DNA of 64,000 nt from Bacteroidota bacterium (GCA_022709385.1 JAKLIX010000001.1:1-64000); one strand, 5' to 3'; counted from the stretch's first letter, positions 15,558-24,924 are shown. Translations and numbers: made by a program. The notes: a model not told the origin generated them from the sequence alone.

Positions 15558-16847
15558 ATGAGATATCATCCCATTGATCAACAATTATTTATCCAGAACC
15601 GTAAAAATTTTGTCAGTAAGCTTCTCCCAAACTCCATGGCGGTGTTTCATTCAAATGATGAAATGTACCGCAGCGGGGATCAGAATTACATTTTCCACCA
15701 GAATGCCGACCTGTTTTACCTGAGCGGGATAGACCAGGAGCAGACCGTGCTGGTGCTTTTTCCGTCGAGCCCGCTTGAAAACTACCGTGAAATCCTTTTC
15801 CTGAGGGAAACAAACGATACCATTGCCGTTTGGGAAGGACAGAAATACACCCGCCCTGAGGCCACAGAAATATCAGGTATCCGGACTGTCATGTGGCTTG
15901 ACCGTTATGAGGCGGTCATGCGGGAGCTGATGGTAGCCGCAGAACACATCTACCTGAATACAAATGAATATCCCAGATACAGCACCGACCTGAATTACAG
16001 GGATATACGGCTTGGAAAACGATTAATGGAGCAATTTCCTTTCCACAGCTACCACCGTTCGGCGCCGATCATGCGAACCCTCAGGACGGTCAAGCATCCT
16101 TTGGAAACCGGTCTGATCAGGCATGCCATCGGGATCACGGAAAAGGCATTTCGCAGGGTTCTGAAGTTTGTACGGCCAGGAGTTAAGGAATATGAAGCGG
16201 AGGCAGAGATCATTCATGAGTTTATCCGCAGCGGATGCAGCGGTCATGCATTTCCGCCCATCATCGCTTCGGGAGCTTCCGCCTGCGTGCTGCACTATGA
16301 GGAGAACCACGGTTCATGCGGGGAGGGTGAGTTGCTGCTGATGGACTTCGGAGCCGAATATGCGCATTACTGCAGCGACATGACGCGCACCATCCCGGTC
16401 GGCGGCCGTTTCACCACAAGGCAGAGAGAAGTATATGAAGCGGTGCTCAGGGTAATGAAACAAGCCGTCAGACTGTTTGTCCCCGGTAACACCATCGACC
16501 GCCTTCACCGTGAAGTATGCGGGATCATGGAACAGGAACTGCTGGGCCTCGGCCTGCTCAATGCAGCAGAAATCAGGCAGCAGGATCCTGAAAAACCATG
16601 CTACCTGAAGTATTTTCCCCATGGGACAACCCATTTTCTCGGGCTGGATGTGCATGATGTGGGAACCAAACAGCAGGCATTCGAAGCAGGAATGATCCTG
16701 ACCTGTGAACCAGGCATTTACATCAGGGAGGAGGGAATAGGGATCCGGCTGGAAAACGATATACTGATTACTGAAGCGGGTCCGGTAGATCTGATGGAAG
16801 GCATTCCGCTCGAACCTGAAGACATTGAATCACTCATGAATAAATAA
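15558..16847 (+). CDS. pepP: Xaa-Pro aminopeptidase P family
   Basis: Cytosolic di-metal aminopeptidase removing N-terminal residues before proline, 429 aa. An N-terminal AMP_N creatinase-like domain (about 5-140) precedes the M24 pita-bread catalytic domain. Metal ligands are visible in MDFGAEYAHYCSDMTRT (two Asp), GTTHFLGLDVHD (His), CEPGIYI (Glu) and IRLENDILIT (Glu). Length matches PepP. The following hydrolase gene begins 6 bp after the stop, which suggests one transcript. Confidence 0.95.
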   Translation: MRYHPIDQQLFIQNRKNFVSKLLPNSMAVFHSNDEMYRSGDQNYIFHQNADLFYLSGIDQEQTVLVLFPSSPLENYREILFLRETNDTIAVWEGQKYTRPEATEISGIRTVMWLDRYEAVMRELMVAAEHIYLNTNEYPRYSTDLNYRDIRLGKRLMEQFPFHSYHRSAPIMRTLRTVKHPLETGLIRHAIGITEKAFRRVLKFVRPGVKEYEAEAEIIHEFIRSGCSGHAFPPIIASGASACVLHYEENHGSCGEGELLLMDFGAEYAHYCSDMTRTIPVGGRFTTRQREVYEAVLRVMKQAVRLFVPGNTIDRLHREVCGIMEQELLGLGLLNAAEIRQQDPEKPCYLKYFPHGTTHFLGLDVHDVGTKQQAFEAGMILTCEPGIYIREEGIGIRLENDILITEAGPVDLMEGIPLEPEDIESLMNK

Positions 16848-16853
16848 CACCTT

Positions 16854-17669
16854 ATGGTAACAGGCAGAAGAAAGCCCATGCTTCATTACACCGATGAAGG
16901 CAGCGGCCATGCACTGGTATTGCTTCATGGTTTCACCGAGCATTCGGGGATCTGGGACGAATATACCAGAAAACTCAGGGCGATATTCCGTGTTATCCGT
17001 ATTGATCTGCCCGGGCACGGGTTGAGCCCATCCATGGGCCTTATTTACACCATGGAGATGATGGCTGATGAAGTCAGGGCGGTCCTTTCCGGCCTCAGGA
17101 TCAGGAAATGTGTCATGATAGGGCATTCCATGGGCGGGTATGTCACCCTGAGCTTCGCAGCCAGGTATCCTGCCATGTTAAGGGGTTTCGGCCTGTTCCA
17201 CAGCCAGGCTGAGGCTGATTCGGAGGAGGCAAGGGAGGGACGGGACAAGACCATCGGCATTATCCGGGCAAATCATTCCAACTGGCTGAACCAGTTCATT
17301 CCCGATCTTTTCGCCCCCCACAACAGGGAAAGGTACAAGTCTCAGATAGCGGCCCTACAGTCGGCTGCCGGAGCCATCAGGCCTTCCTGCCTGATCGCCT
17401 GTCTGGAAGGGATGAAGCGAAGGGCCTCCCGGCTTGAGGTACTCAGCGGGGCAAGGGTACCGGTGATGTTTATTGCAGGAAAGCTGGACGAACGCATCCC
17501 GGCCGGGAAAGTCATGGCACAGGCCTCCCTGGTGCAGCATGCCGAATTGCTCTTACTCAGCAACGTAGCCCACATGGGCTATCTGGAGGCTTCTGAAAGC
17601 TGTTATCTGTTTGTCAAAAATTTCGTAACGAACTGCTATCTGTTGTCTTCAGCCAGCCATTCAGCGTAA
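16854..17669 (+). CDS. alpha/beta hydrolase
   Basis: A 271-aa alpha/beta-hydrolase fold protein. The oxyanion motif LLHGF, the nucleophile elbow GHSMGG (Ser near residue 94), an acid in AGKLDERIP and the catalytic His in NVAHMGYLE complete the triad. It has no signal peptide and is probably cytosolic. The substrate cannot be read; esterase or a MenH-like hydrolase are possibilities. It follows pepP closely and overlaps queD on the opposite strand by 34 bp at the 3' end. Confidence 0.88.
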   Translation: MVTGRRKPMLHYTDEGSGHALVLLHGFTEHSGIWDEYTRKLRAIFRVIRIDLPGHGLSPSMGLIYTMEMMADEVRAVLSGLRIRKCVMIGHSMGGYVTLSFAARYPAMLRGFGLFHSQAEADSEEAREGRDKTIGIIRANHSNWLNQFIPDLFAPHNRERYKSQIAALQSAAGAIRPSCLIACLEGMKRRASRLEVLSGARVPVMFIAGKLDERIPAGKVMAQASLVQHAELLLLSNVAHMGYLEASESCYLFVKNFVTNCYLLSSASHSA

Positions 17670-18085
17670 GAAGTGGCTGTTTCACGAAGCCTGGCTGAAA
17701 CAAGGCGGACACCGGCCGGTAAACTGCTTATTATTCTCGCGGTAAAGTCGATCAGCAGGTTTTCGCTTGTAGGCTGGTACGGAAGCCATATCACCCGGCT
17801 GAAGGCATCCGCGGCAGTGGTGGGAATGCTGTCGCGGGCGGCTGCATGCAATACCAGGGCATGGTCGAACTGATCGATGATCTGATCCTTCACGATCTTT
17901 TTCAGGTCGCTGAAATCCATCACCATTCCGAGTTTTGGATCATGCTGATCCACTGATGGTTTCCCGGCAATGGTGATCCTTAATACATAAGAATGTCCGT
18001 GGATAAAACGGCAGGGTCCGTCGTGCCCCGACAGGGCGTGTGCCATTTCAAAGCCGAATTCCTTGGTAATCCGCACCGTATTCAT
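17636..18085 (-). CDS. queD: 6-carboxytetrahydropterin synthase (QueD/PTPS family)
   Basis: Converts dihydroneopterin triphosphate to 6-carboxytetrahydropterin in queuosine synthesis, 149 aa. The zinc and catalytic residues are visible: FEMAHALSGHDGPCRFIHGHSY supplies zinc ligands (first His and HGH) and the catalytic Cys. Later motifs are MVMDFSDLKKIV, DHALVL and PTSENLLI. QueC, QueE and QueF are not in the window. It lies 5 bp after the tryptophanase stop, probably by position rather than pathway. Confidence 0.92.
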   Translation of the reverse strand: MNTVRITKEFGFEMAHALSGHDGPCRFIHGHSYVLRITIAGKPSVDQHDPKLGMVMDFSDLKKIVKDQIIDQFDHALVLHAAARDSIPTTAADAFSRVIWLPYQPTSENLLIDFTARIISSLPAGVRLVSARLRETATSYAEWLAEDNR

Positions 18086-18090
18086 GACGA

Positions 18091-19467
18091 TCAGGCTCTT
18101 TCGAGTTCCACGGTGAAATGCCTCATAATGGGAGCCTCCCTCACAATCCGGAATCCTTTGCTGATCTGCTCCCTTCTTTCAAACACATTGGCCAGCGCGA
18201 TGGCAGTATATTCCATATGATTGTTCGTATATACCCTTCTCGGGATGGCAAGCCTGAGAAATTCCAGCGCAGGGTAACGGTTCTGCCGGGTAACGGGATC
18301 GCGGTCGGCCAGCAACGTACCAATTTCCACACCCCTGACGCCGCCTTCAATGTATAACTCCACGGCAAGCGTCTGGGCTACATATTCTTCCCTGGGAACG
18401 TGCGGCAGGAAATGTCTGGCATCCACAAAAATGGCATGCCCGCCGAAAGGTTCCTGGCACTGAATTCCAAAATGTTTCAAACGCTCACCCAGGTATGCGA
18501 CCTGACGGATGCGGGTATCCAGGTAATCATATTCAGTTCCTTCATACAAGCCCTGGGCAAGCGCGTTCATATCTCTTCCCGACATGCCTCCGTAAGTGAT
18601 ATACCCTTCAAACATGATGTTGAAGACGCTGGCATGCCGGAAAAGTTCATGACTCCTCATGGCGATGAATCCGCCCATGTTCACGATGGCGTCCTTCTTG
18701 CTCGACATGGTCATGGCATCCGCGTATGAGAACATTTCCCTGACAATCTGCCTGATTGGTCTGTCTGCATATCCGTCTTCCCTTTCCCTGATGAAATATG
18801 CATTTTCAGCAAAACGCGCGGCATCGAAAATGAGCGGGATACCGTACTTATCCGCAATGCTTTTCACTTCCCGGATGTTTTGCATGGACACGGGTTGTCC
18901 GCCTGAAGTATTGCAGGTAAGGGTGATGATGATAAAAGGGATCCTCTCGACAGGATTCAGTCTGAGGAAATCTTCCAGCTTTCCGGGATCAATATTCCCT
19001 TTGAAAGGATGGTAGCGCGCGGGCTCCAGGGCTTCGTCAATGGTACAGTCGACAGCCATGGCTTTTCTGAATTCGATATGACCTTTGGTGGTATCGAAAT
19101 GCGCATTGCCCGGGATCATGTCGCCTTCCTTGATGAGCACCGAGAAAAGCACATTCTCGGCTGCCCTTCCCTGGTGGGTAGGGAGGAAATAGTCAAATCC
19201 CAGTATCTCTGAAATGGCCTGTTTCATTTTAAAGTAAGATGCGGCCCCGGCATAACTTTCATCCCCCATCATGAGGGCAGACCACTGCCGGTCGCTCATG
19301 GCTCCGGTGCCCGAATCGGTCAGAAGGTCAACAAACACTTTGTCGCTGCTCAGGTTAAACAGATTGTAAGAAGCTTCCTTCATCCAAAGCTCCCTTTCCT
19401 CCCTGCTGCTCCTTCCCAGCGGTTCCACCATTTTTATTTTATATGACTCAGCGAATGGTAATTTCAT
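18091..19467 (-). CDS. tnaA: tryptophanase (tryptophan indole-lyase)
   Basis: PLP enzyme of the beta-eliminating lyase family, 458 aa, splitting L-tryptophan into indole, pyruvate and ammonia. Family blocks include LLTDSGTGAMSD, PTHQGRAAEN, TSGGQPVSM, DAARFAENAYFI and the PLP lysine in SSKKDAIVNMGG. Tyrosine phenol-lyase is the close alternative. The segment VRGVEIG lacks the Arg that binds the phenol hydroxyl in tyrosine phenol-lyases (where MERG is seen) and agrees with tryptophanases, as does FDTTKGH. A 24-codon ORF lies in its apparent leader. Confidence 0.88.
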   Translation of the reverse strand: MKLPFAESYKIKMVEPLGRSSREERELWMKEASYNLFNLSSDKVFVDLLTDSGTGAMSDRQWSALMMGDESYAGAASYFKMKQAISEILGFDYFLPTHQGRAAENVLFSVLIKEGDMIPGNAHFDTTKGHIEFRKAMAVDCTIDEALEPARYHPFKGNIDPGKLEDFLRLNPVERIPFIIITLTCNTSGGQPVSMQNIREVKSIADKYGIPLIFDAARFAENAYFIREREDGYADRPIRQIVREMFSYADAMTMSSKKDAIVNMGGFIAMRSHELFRHASVFNIMFEGYITYGGMSGRDMNALAQGLYEGTEYDYLDTRIRQVAYLGERLKHFGIQCQEPFGGHAIFVDARHFLPHVPREEYVAQTLAVELYIEGGVRGVEIGTLLADRDPVTRQNRYPALEFLRLAIPRRVYTNNHMEYTAIALANVFERREQISKGFRIVREAPIMRHFTVELERA

Positions 19468-19524
19468 ACTCTAGCTCAGGTTGATTAAATAATAATGAGA
19501 AAAATCAGAAAGGTACAAACAGGA

Positions 19525-19599
19525 TTAAAAACGGTCCCTTTCTTTGATGTTCAGGAATACGTACCGGGGTGCCGGATAACAAGCTGCACCATCTTTCAT
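19525..19599 (-). CDS. possible tna leader peptide ORF
   Basis: A 24-codon ORF on the minus strand begins 15 nt past a TAnnTTTG element and ends 57 nt before the tnaA start. It has the same length as E. coli TnaC, but it lacks the essential Trp and the terminal Pro; it ends LNIKERDRF. It may be a leader peptide with a different sensing rule, or a chance ORF in the untranslated leader. Confidence 0.3.
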   Translation of the reverse strand: MKDGAACYPAPRYVFLNIKERDRF

Positions 19600-19614
19600 G
19601 CTTGCCAGTTTCTG

Positions 19615-19622
19615 CAAATGTA
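19615..19622 (-). promoter_or_regulatory. promoter -7 element for tnaA
   Basis: The minus strand reads TACATTTG. A start just downstream would give a leader of about 140 nt before tnaA, long enough for regulation within the transcript. Confidence 0.5.
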
Positions 19623-19670
19623 AAAAAAGAATGATGATTTTCATACATTTACACTCAAATTTTGCATCCT

Positions 19671-20939
19671 ATGCGTTTTTTGGGTTTATTATTTCTGCTA
19701 TTGTCTGTTTTTCAGTCGTTTGCGTCATTCGATGATTGGTTTTTAAATAAGACGCTCCGGATTGATTTCATCCATGCGGGAGATGCAGGCAGTGAGTATT
19801 TCTTTCTCGATGAACTGATACAGGAACCGACCTGGGACAGGAAAAAGGAAAGGCTGATCAATCCGTTTGATTACGGGAATTACCGGATGATGGCATTCGA
19901 CTCTGCGAGCGGGGAACTGATCTACCAGACTTCCTGGTCATCCTTGTTTTACGAATGGCAGACTACCGAAGAGGCAGCCGGCATTTACCGTTCATTTAAC
20001 GAGACGGTCCTGATGCCCTTTCCACAGACTACCGTAAGGGTGCTTTTTTCTTCACGCAACCGGATGAACAAATGGGAAGATAAATGGGGAATCTTCATCA
20101 ATCCCGCTGATATCATGATCTCCAAAGAAAATTCCTTTCAATGCAAGACCCGCCGGCTTGCCTATCATGGGGATCCGTCATACAAACTGGATGTGGTGAT
20201 TATTGCCGAAGGCTATACGGCCGGTCAAATGCGTCATTTCAGGAGGGATGCGAAGCGATTCATGGGTTACATCCTGGGTTGTGAGCCGTTTTCACAGTAC
20301 CGTGAAAGCATCAATTTCTGGATAGTGGAGGCCCACAGCAAGGAAAGCGGAACCGATATTCCCGGTCAGAATATCTGGCGGCAGACAGCGGTGAACAGCC
20401 ACTTCTACACTTTTTTATCGGAGCGTTATCTTACTTCATACGACCACAAGACCATCAGGCACCTGGCATCCAATGCCCCCTACGATCAGATCCTGATCCT
20501 GGTGAACAGCAAAAAATACGGCGGCAGCGGCTTTTATAACTTCTATTCGATGTGCAGCGCCCACGACCCGCTGTCCAATTTCGTAGCAGTACATGAGTTC
20601 GGCCATGCCCTGGCCGGCCTAGGCGATGAATACTATTCTTCCGAAACCGCTTTCAACAACTTCTACTCCCTGGATGTGGAGCCATGGGAACCAAACCTGA
20701 CCACGCTGAAAGCATTTCATAAAAAATGGAAAGACCTGGTGAAACCGGGTGTACCCATCCCGACTCCCAACGACGGCAATTATGAGAATGAAACCGGCGC
20801 TTTTGAAGGCGGCGGCTATGTGGCCAGGGGTATTTACAGACCAGCCGTCGACTGTTCCATGAAATCAACGCGCTATAATGCTTTCTGCCCGGTCTGCAAA
20901 CGGGCGATCTCTGCCATGATAGAATATTATACCCGCTGA
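19671..20939 (+). CDS. M64 family zinc metallopeptidase (IgA-peptidase-like)
   Basis: A 422-aa exported peptidase. It has a signal peptide (MRFLGLLFLLLSVFQSFA), an N-terminal beta-rich domain typical of the M64 N-terminus (about 20-150) and a catalytic domain with HEFGHALAGLGDEYY (zinc His near 308 and 312, then the M64 GLGDEY signature). M64 contains the Clostridium ramosum IgA protease, but most members have unknown substrates. No type IX sorting domain is visible at the C-terminus. The ATG at 19671 was chosen over a TTG three codons upstream. Confidence 0.88.
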   Translation: MRFLGLLFLLLSVFQSFASFDDWFLNKTLRIDFIHAGDAGSEYFFLDELIQEPTWDRKKERLINPFDYGNYRMMAFDSASGELIYQTSWSSLFYEWQTTEEAAGIYRSFNETVLMPFPQTTVRVLFSSRNRMNKWEDKWGIFINPADIMISKENSFQCKTRRLAYHGDPSYKLDVVIIAEGYTAGQMRHFRRDAKRFMGYILGCEPFSQYRESINFWIVEAHSKESGTDIPGQNIWRQTAVNSHFYTFLSERYLTSYDHKTIRHLASNAPYDQILILVNSKKYGGSGFYNFYSMCSAHDPLSNFVAVHEFGHALAGLGDEYYSSETAFNNFYSLDVEPWEPNLTTLKAFHKKWKDLVKPGVPIPTPNDGNYENETGAFEGGGYVARGIYRPAVDCSMKSTRYNAFCPVCKRAISAMIEYYTR

Positions 20940-21034
20940 TCCGGTTCCTCCAGACCTGAAAACTTCATTCAAACCAGTCCAGCGGAGGTTTAACATTATA
21001 AAGGTCTTTTTCACCGTTTTTAAGCAGAAATTTC

Positions 21035-21042
21035 TAATTTTG
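21035..21042 (+). promoter_or_regulatory. promoter -7 element for ptb-buk
   Basis: TAATTTTG lies about 60 nt before the ptb ATG and matches TAnnTTTG. Confidence 0.55.
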
Positions 21043-21101
21043 CAACGCTTTCGACTGTTTACAACTATTCATCACATGCATATATTTAATAATTTTCATC
21101 T

Positions 21102-22007
21102 ATGCCAATTACAAGATTAAACCAGATGTTTGAGGCCCTGAAAGCCAAACCCAGGAAGAGACTCATCGCAGCTTATGCCAATGATTCGCATACCATTGAA
21201 GCCGTTTATGAGGCTGTAAAGCACGGTCTGATAGACGGGACGCTGGTGGGAGATACCGACACCATCCACAAAGTTTGCGGGGAGCATTCCATTGATGTGA
21301 ATTTATTCAGGATCGTACATGAACCCCAGGAGGTGAAAGCCACGCAGCTTGCCGTAGCCCTGATCAACCAGGGGGAAGGTGAGATCCTGATGAAAGGGCT
21401 GGTAAGCACCGACCGTTATATGAGAGCCATACTCGACAAGGAAAAGGGACTGATGGATCCGGGCGCCATCCTGACCCATGTAACCGTGATCGAAAATCCT
21501 GCTTACCCCAAACTGATCGTCTGCGGGGATGTGGCCATTATTCCGGCACCCGACCTGAAGCAAAAGATCGCATTGTGCAATTTCTTGATACAGACTGCCC
21601 ATGCCCTCGGTATTGAGCAGCCCAAAGTTGCGGTGATCGCGGCCACCGAACAGATGCTTGCCGGAATGCCCGCCTGCGTGGATGCAGCCATTCTCGCCAA
21701 GATGAACGACAGGGGCCAGATCAAGGGAGGGCTGGTAGATGGTCCGCTTGCAGTGGATGTGGCTGTGGACAGGGAATCAGTGGAAATCAAGAAACTGGTG
21801 AGTCCCGTGGCCGGAGATGCCGACTGTCTGCTTTTCCCGAACATTGAAGCAGGTAATGTATTCTACAAGACCTCCACCAAACTTGCCAATTCCGAGCTTG
21901 GTGCCCTTGTTTTCGGTGCAAGGGTCCCTGCCGTGCTGTCTTCACGCGGCGATTCCATGCTGACAAAATTGTATTCCATTGCGCTTGCTGCCCTGGTAAG
22001 CAAATAA
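21102..22007 (+). CDS. ptb: phosphate butyryltransferase
   Basis: Exchanges CoA for phosphate on butyryl-CoA, giving butyryl phosphate, 301 aa. It belongs to the phosphate acetyl/butaryl transferase family, with ILMKGLVSTDRYMRAIL, THVTVIENPAYPKL and the late DADCLLFPNIEAGNVFYKTSTKLA and GARVPAVLSSRGDS blocks. It is followed 19 bp later by a butyrate kinase, which supports butyryl specificity. Together they make ATP from butyryl-CoA (or the reverse); branched-chain acyl-CoAs are also possible substrates. Confidence 0.93.
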   Translation: MPITRLNQMFEALKAKPRKRLIAAYANDSHTIEAVYEAVKHGLIDGTLVGDTDTIHKVCGEHSIDVNLFRIVHEPQEVKATQLAVALINQGEGEILMKGLVSTDRYMRAILDKEKGLMDPGAILTHVTVIENPAYPKLIVCGDVAIIPAPDLKQKIALCNFLIQTAHALGIEQPKVAVIAATEQMLAGMPACVDAAILAKMNDRGQIKGGLVDGPLAVDVAVDRESVEIKKLVSPVAGDADCLLFPNIEAGNVFYKTSTKLANSELGALVFGARVPAVLSSRGDSMLTKLYSIALAALVSK

Positions 22008-22026
22008 ACATCTTACACCGTCCATC

Positions 22027-23100
22027 ATGAAAGGCGTAAGGATACTGGCCATCAACCCGGGTTCCACATCTACCAAGGTCGCTGTCTATAAGGACTATGA
22101 CCCGGTATTTGTGAAGACCATCCGTCATCAGCCGAAAGACCTGGAAGGCTTTCAGCGGATCACCGACCAGTTCTCCTTCCGGAAAGACATCATCCTCAGG
22201 GAACTGGAAGAAGCAGCGATCGATCTGAAAAAGATCAGGGTCGTCATGGGCAGGGGCGGATTGCTGCGTCCGATAGAATCAGGCGTTTACGAGGTGAATG
22301 AAAAGATGAAGAACGATTTGATGAACAGCCCGCTCGGAGAGCATGCCAGCAACCTGGGCGGACTGATCGCCGATGACCTCGCAAAGTCACTTCCCGATGC
22401 CCGGGCTTATATCACCGATCCCATCGTGGTGGATGAACTGCACGACCTGGCCAGGGTCAGCGGACATCCTGTCTTTCAAAGGATTTCTATCTTCCACGCC
22501 CTCAATCAGAAAGCGGTTGCCCGGAATTATGCCGGCACGCTCAAACAGAAATATGAAGACCTCAACCTGATCGTGGTTCACCTGGGAGGAGGCATCACCA
22601 TTGGCGCTCACCGGAAAGGGCGGGTGATCGATGTAAACCAGGGACTCGACGGGGAAGGTCCCCTGACTCCGGAACGCTCCGGCACCCTTCCCACCGGCGA
22701 TCTTGTAAAGCTTTGCTATTCAGGACAGTATACCCTTCCGGAAGTAAAAAAAATGGTGAAGGGTGAAGGAGGCATGCTGGCTCATCTGGGTACCAACGAC
22801 TGTGTGGAAGTGGAAAAAAGAATGATGGCCGGAGATGAAAAAGCCCGTTTGATCTTTGAAGCCATGGCTTACCAGGTAGCCAAGTGGATCGGATCCATGG
22901 CCACGGTCTTGAAGGGTGAAGTGCAGGCGATCCTGATCACGGGCGGTATTGCCCATTCCAGAGTGTTTACCGGCCTGATCACCGAAAGGGTGCAATGGAT
23001 CGCTCCGGTACAGGTCTATCCGGGAGAGGATGAAATGTGGGCGCTGGCGATGAGCGGATTAAGAATACTGACCGGGGAAACCATTCCCAAAAACTACTGA
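22027..23100 (+). CDS. buk: butyrate kinase
   Basis: ASKHA-fold acyl kinase, 357 aa, converting butyryl phosphate and ADP to butyrate and ATP. The phosphate motif ILAINPGSTSTKVAVYKD is at the N-terminus, followed by MGRGGLLRPIESGVYEVN, HLGGGITIGAH, a DGEGPLTPERSGTLPTGDLV block diagnostic of butyrate kinases and ILITGGIAHS. It directly follows ptb and precedes an OYE-family oxidoreductase by 2 bp, which suggests one operon for short-chain acid energy metabolism. Confidence 0.95.
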   Translation: MKGVRILAINPGSTSTKVAVYKDYDPVFVKTIRHQPKDLEGFQRITDQFSFRKDIILRELEEAAIDLKKIRVVMGRGGLLRPIESGVYEVNEKMKNDLMNSPLGEHASNLGGLIADDLAKSLPDARAYITDPIVVDELHDLARVSGHPVFQRISIFHALNQKAVARNYAGTLKQKYEDLNLIVVHLGGGITIGAHRKGRVIDVNQGLDGEGPLTPERSGTLPTGDLVKLCYSGQYTLPEVKKMVKGEGGMLAHLGTNDCVEVEKRMMAGDEKARLIFEAMAYQVAKWIGSMATVLKGEVQAILITGGIAHSRVFTGLITERVQWIAPVQVYPGEDEMWALAMSGLRILTGETIPKNY

Positions 23101-23102
23101 GC

Positions 23103-24182
23103 ATGTTTTCTTCTTACCGGATGGGGGCAATCACGCTGCCCAACAGGATTGTCATGGCGCCCCTGACCCGCAGAAGGGCAGGAGCCGGTTTTACGGCTAC
23201 TCCCATGATGGCTGCCCATTACGCACTCCGGGCCAGTGCCGGCCTGATCATTGCCGAAGCCACCATGGTGCACAGAACATCGCTGGGTTACCCCGATTCA
23301 CCCGGAATCTGGAATGAGGAGCAGATACAGGCCTGGAAGCTTGTTACCGATGCCGTTCACCGGGAAAACGGGCGGATTTTTCTCCAGATATGGCATGTGG
23401 GACGATACTCCCATCCGCTGATGCAGGAAAACGGAGCCCTTCCCGTTTCAGCTTCTGCGGTAGCCATAGAAGGCGTGATCAATACTCCTTCGGGTTACAA
23501 AACGCATGTAATCCCCAGGGCGCTGGAAACAGCCGAAATCCCGGAAGTGGTTGCCTGGTACGCAAGCGCTGCCGCCAATGCCATTCAGGCCGGCTTCGAC
23601 GGGGTCGAACTGCACGGCGCCAACAGTTACCTGATCCACCAGTTTCTGGAAGACGGCGTAAACAGGAGAACAGATACATACGGAGGCAGTATCGGAAACC
23701 GCTCCCGTTTCCTGTTCGAGGTGGTGGAAGCCGTTGCCGCAGAGGCAGGAGCCTCCAGGACCGCCCTCAGGCTCAGCCCGAGTTACATCAAGAACAACAT
23801 GTCCGACAGTGATCCGGTGAAACTGTATTCCTATGTAATCGACAGGCTGAATGATTACAAGCTTGCTTACCTGCACCTCACAGAGCCTGTCCTGCCCGTA
23901 GACCACCTGCCGCAATACCTGAAAAAAGTGGCACCGTATTACCGGAAAATATACAAAGGTACACTGATGAGTTGTGGCGGGTACACTTACGACACTGCCA
24001 GACAGACCCTGGAAGAAGGCATTGCCGACCTGATAGCCTTCGGAACCCTGTACATCGCCAATCCCGACCTGGTGGAACGTTTCCGCAGGGGAGCCCCCCT
24101 GAACACAGCCGACAAGGACACTTTCTATACCGGTGGTGAAAAGGGCTATATGGATTACCCCCTGTTGAATCAGCCGGTTTAA
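23103..24182 (+). CDS. NADH:flavin oxidoreductase, Old Yellow Enzyme family
   Basis: FMN-dependent ene-reductase-like protein, 359 aa. Family motifs are MAPLTRRRAG, LQIWHVGRYSH, GFDGVELHGANSYLIHQF, DTYGGSIGNRSRF and the late CGGYTY and FGTLYIANPDL. It lacks the C-terminal iron-sulfur/FAD domains of 2,4-dienoyl-CoA reductase, so it is of the classical OYE/alkene reductase type. The ATG at 23103 was chosen because it follows the buk stop by 2 bp and gives the family N-terminus. Physiological substrate unknown. Confidence 0.9.
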   Translation: MFSSYRMGAITLPNRIVMAPLTRRRAGAGFTATPMMAAHYALRASAGLIIAEATMVHRTSLGYPDSPGIWNEEQIQAWKLVTDAVHRENGRIFLQIWHVGRYSHPLMQENGALPVSASAVAIEGVINTPSGYKTHVIPRALETAEIPEVVAWYASAAANAIQAGFDGVELHGANSYLIHQFLEDGVNRRTDTYGGSIGNRSRFLFEVVEAVAAEAGASRTALRLSPSYIKNNMSDSDPVKLYSYVIDRLNDYKLAYLHLTEPVLPVDHLPQYLKKVAPYYRKIYKGTLMSCGGYTYDTARQTLEEGIADLIAFGTLYIANPDLVERFRRGAPLNTADKDTFYTGGEKGYMDYPLLNQPV

Positions 24183-24218
24183 GCACGCTTTCACAAGGCT
24201 TAACTGACTTACAGGCAG

Positions 24219-24911
24219 TTATCTGCTCGAAAAAGCAAGCGCAAGCAGACTCACACGCACGTCTCCGGATTTTTCCAAAGCATGTACGCAGGCTTCGGCC
24301 GTGGCACCGGTAGTCACTACATCATCCACCAGCAAGAGGTGTTTCCCCCTGAAGCTTTCCACATCTTTCACATCAAAGAGGTTGTTCACATTTTCCCAGC
24401 GATTGTAGCGGGTTTTACGGGTTTGTGTTTCAGTGGCCCTGCACCTGTACAAGAGGTCGGGTACGGTCTCCCTTCCCATCGCCCTTCCCAGGCCACGGGC
24501 GATGGCTTCACTCTGGTTATAGCCGCGTTTTTTCAGCTTTGCCGGATGCAGGGGTACGGGTATAATCAGATCTATCCCGGCAAAGGCACCGGATTCGGCA
24601 ATTTCCTTCCCGTACTTCTCCCCGAGGAATGCTCCCAGTTCCTCCTCACCCCTGTATTTCAGGTTATGGATCAGACGCTGCACCCTGTTGCCGCGCAGAT
24701 AATAATAACAAGCTGCTGCCTCCTCGAGGCGGGCCCTTCCCCAGAAAACCCTGCTGACTGGATTTTCCGGATCACGATGAAAGTGGGTGCGGGGCAAGGC
24801 CAGCCAGCACAAATTGCAAACCATCACCTCATGCCTGTAAAGACTCCTTCCACAGGCCAGGCAAAGCTTCGGATAGACCAGTCCGGCCAAATCATTCAGA
24901 TATTTCAACAT
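24219..24911 (-). CDS. comF: ComF family phosphoribosyltransferase-like protein
   Basis: A 230-aa protein with an N-terminal double-CxxC zinc finger (CLACGRSLYRHEVMVCNLC, about 18-36) and a C-terminal type I phosphoribosyltransferase fold: VPLHPAKLKKRGYNQSEAIARGL and the PRPP loop LLVDDVVTTGATAEAC. ComF proteins act in DNA uptake in competent bacteria; elsewhere the role is less clear. It stands alone, convergent with the OYE gene and divergent from the ABC ATPase gene. Confidence 0.9.
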   Translation of the reverse strand: MLKYLNDLAGLVYPKLCLACGRSLYRHEVMVCNLCWLALPRTHFHRDPENPVSRVFWGRARLEEAAACYYYLRGNRVQRLIHNLKYRGEEELGAFLGEKYGKEIAESGAFAGIDLIIPVPLHPAKLKKRGYNQSEAIARGLGRAMGRETVPDLLYRCRATETQTRKTRYNRWENVNNLFDVKDVESFRGKHLLLVDDVVTTGATAEACVHALEKSGDVRVSLLALAFSSR

Positions 24912-24924
24912 CGTGCGCTTTTTA

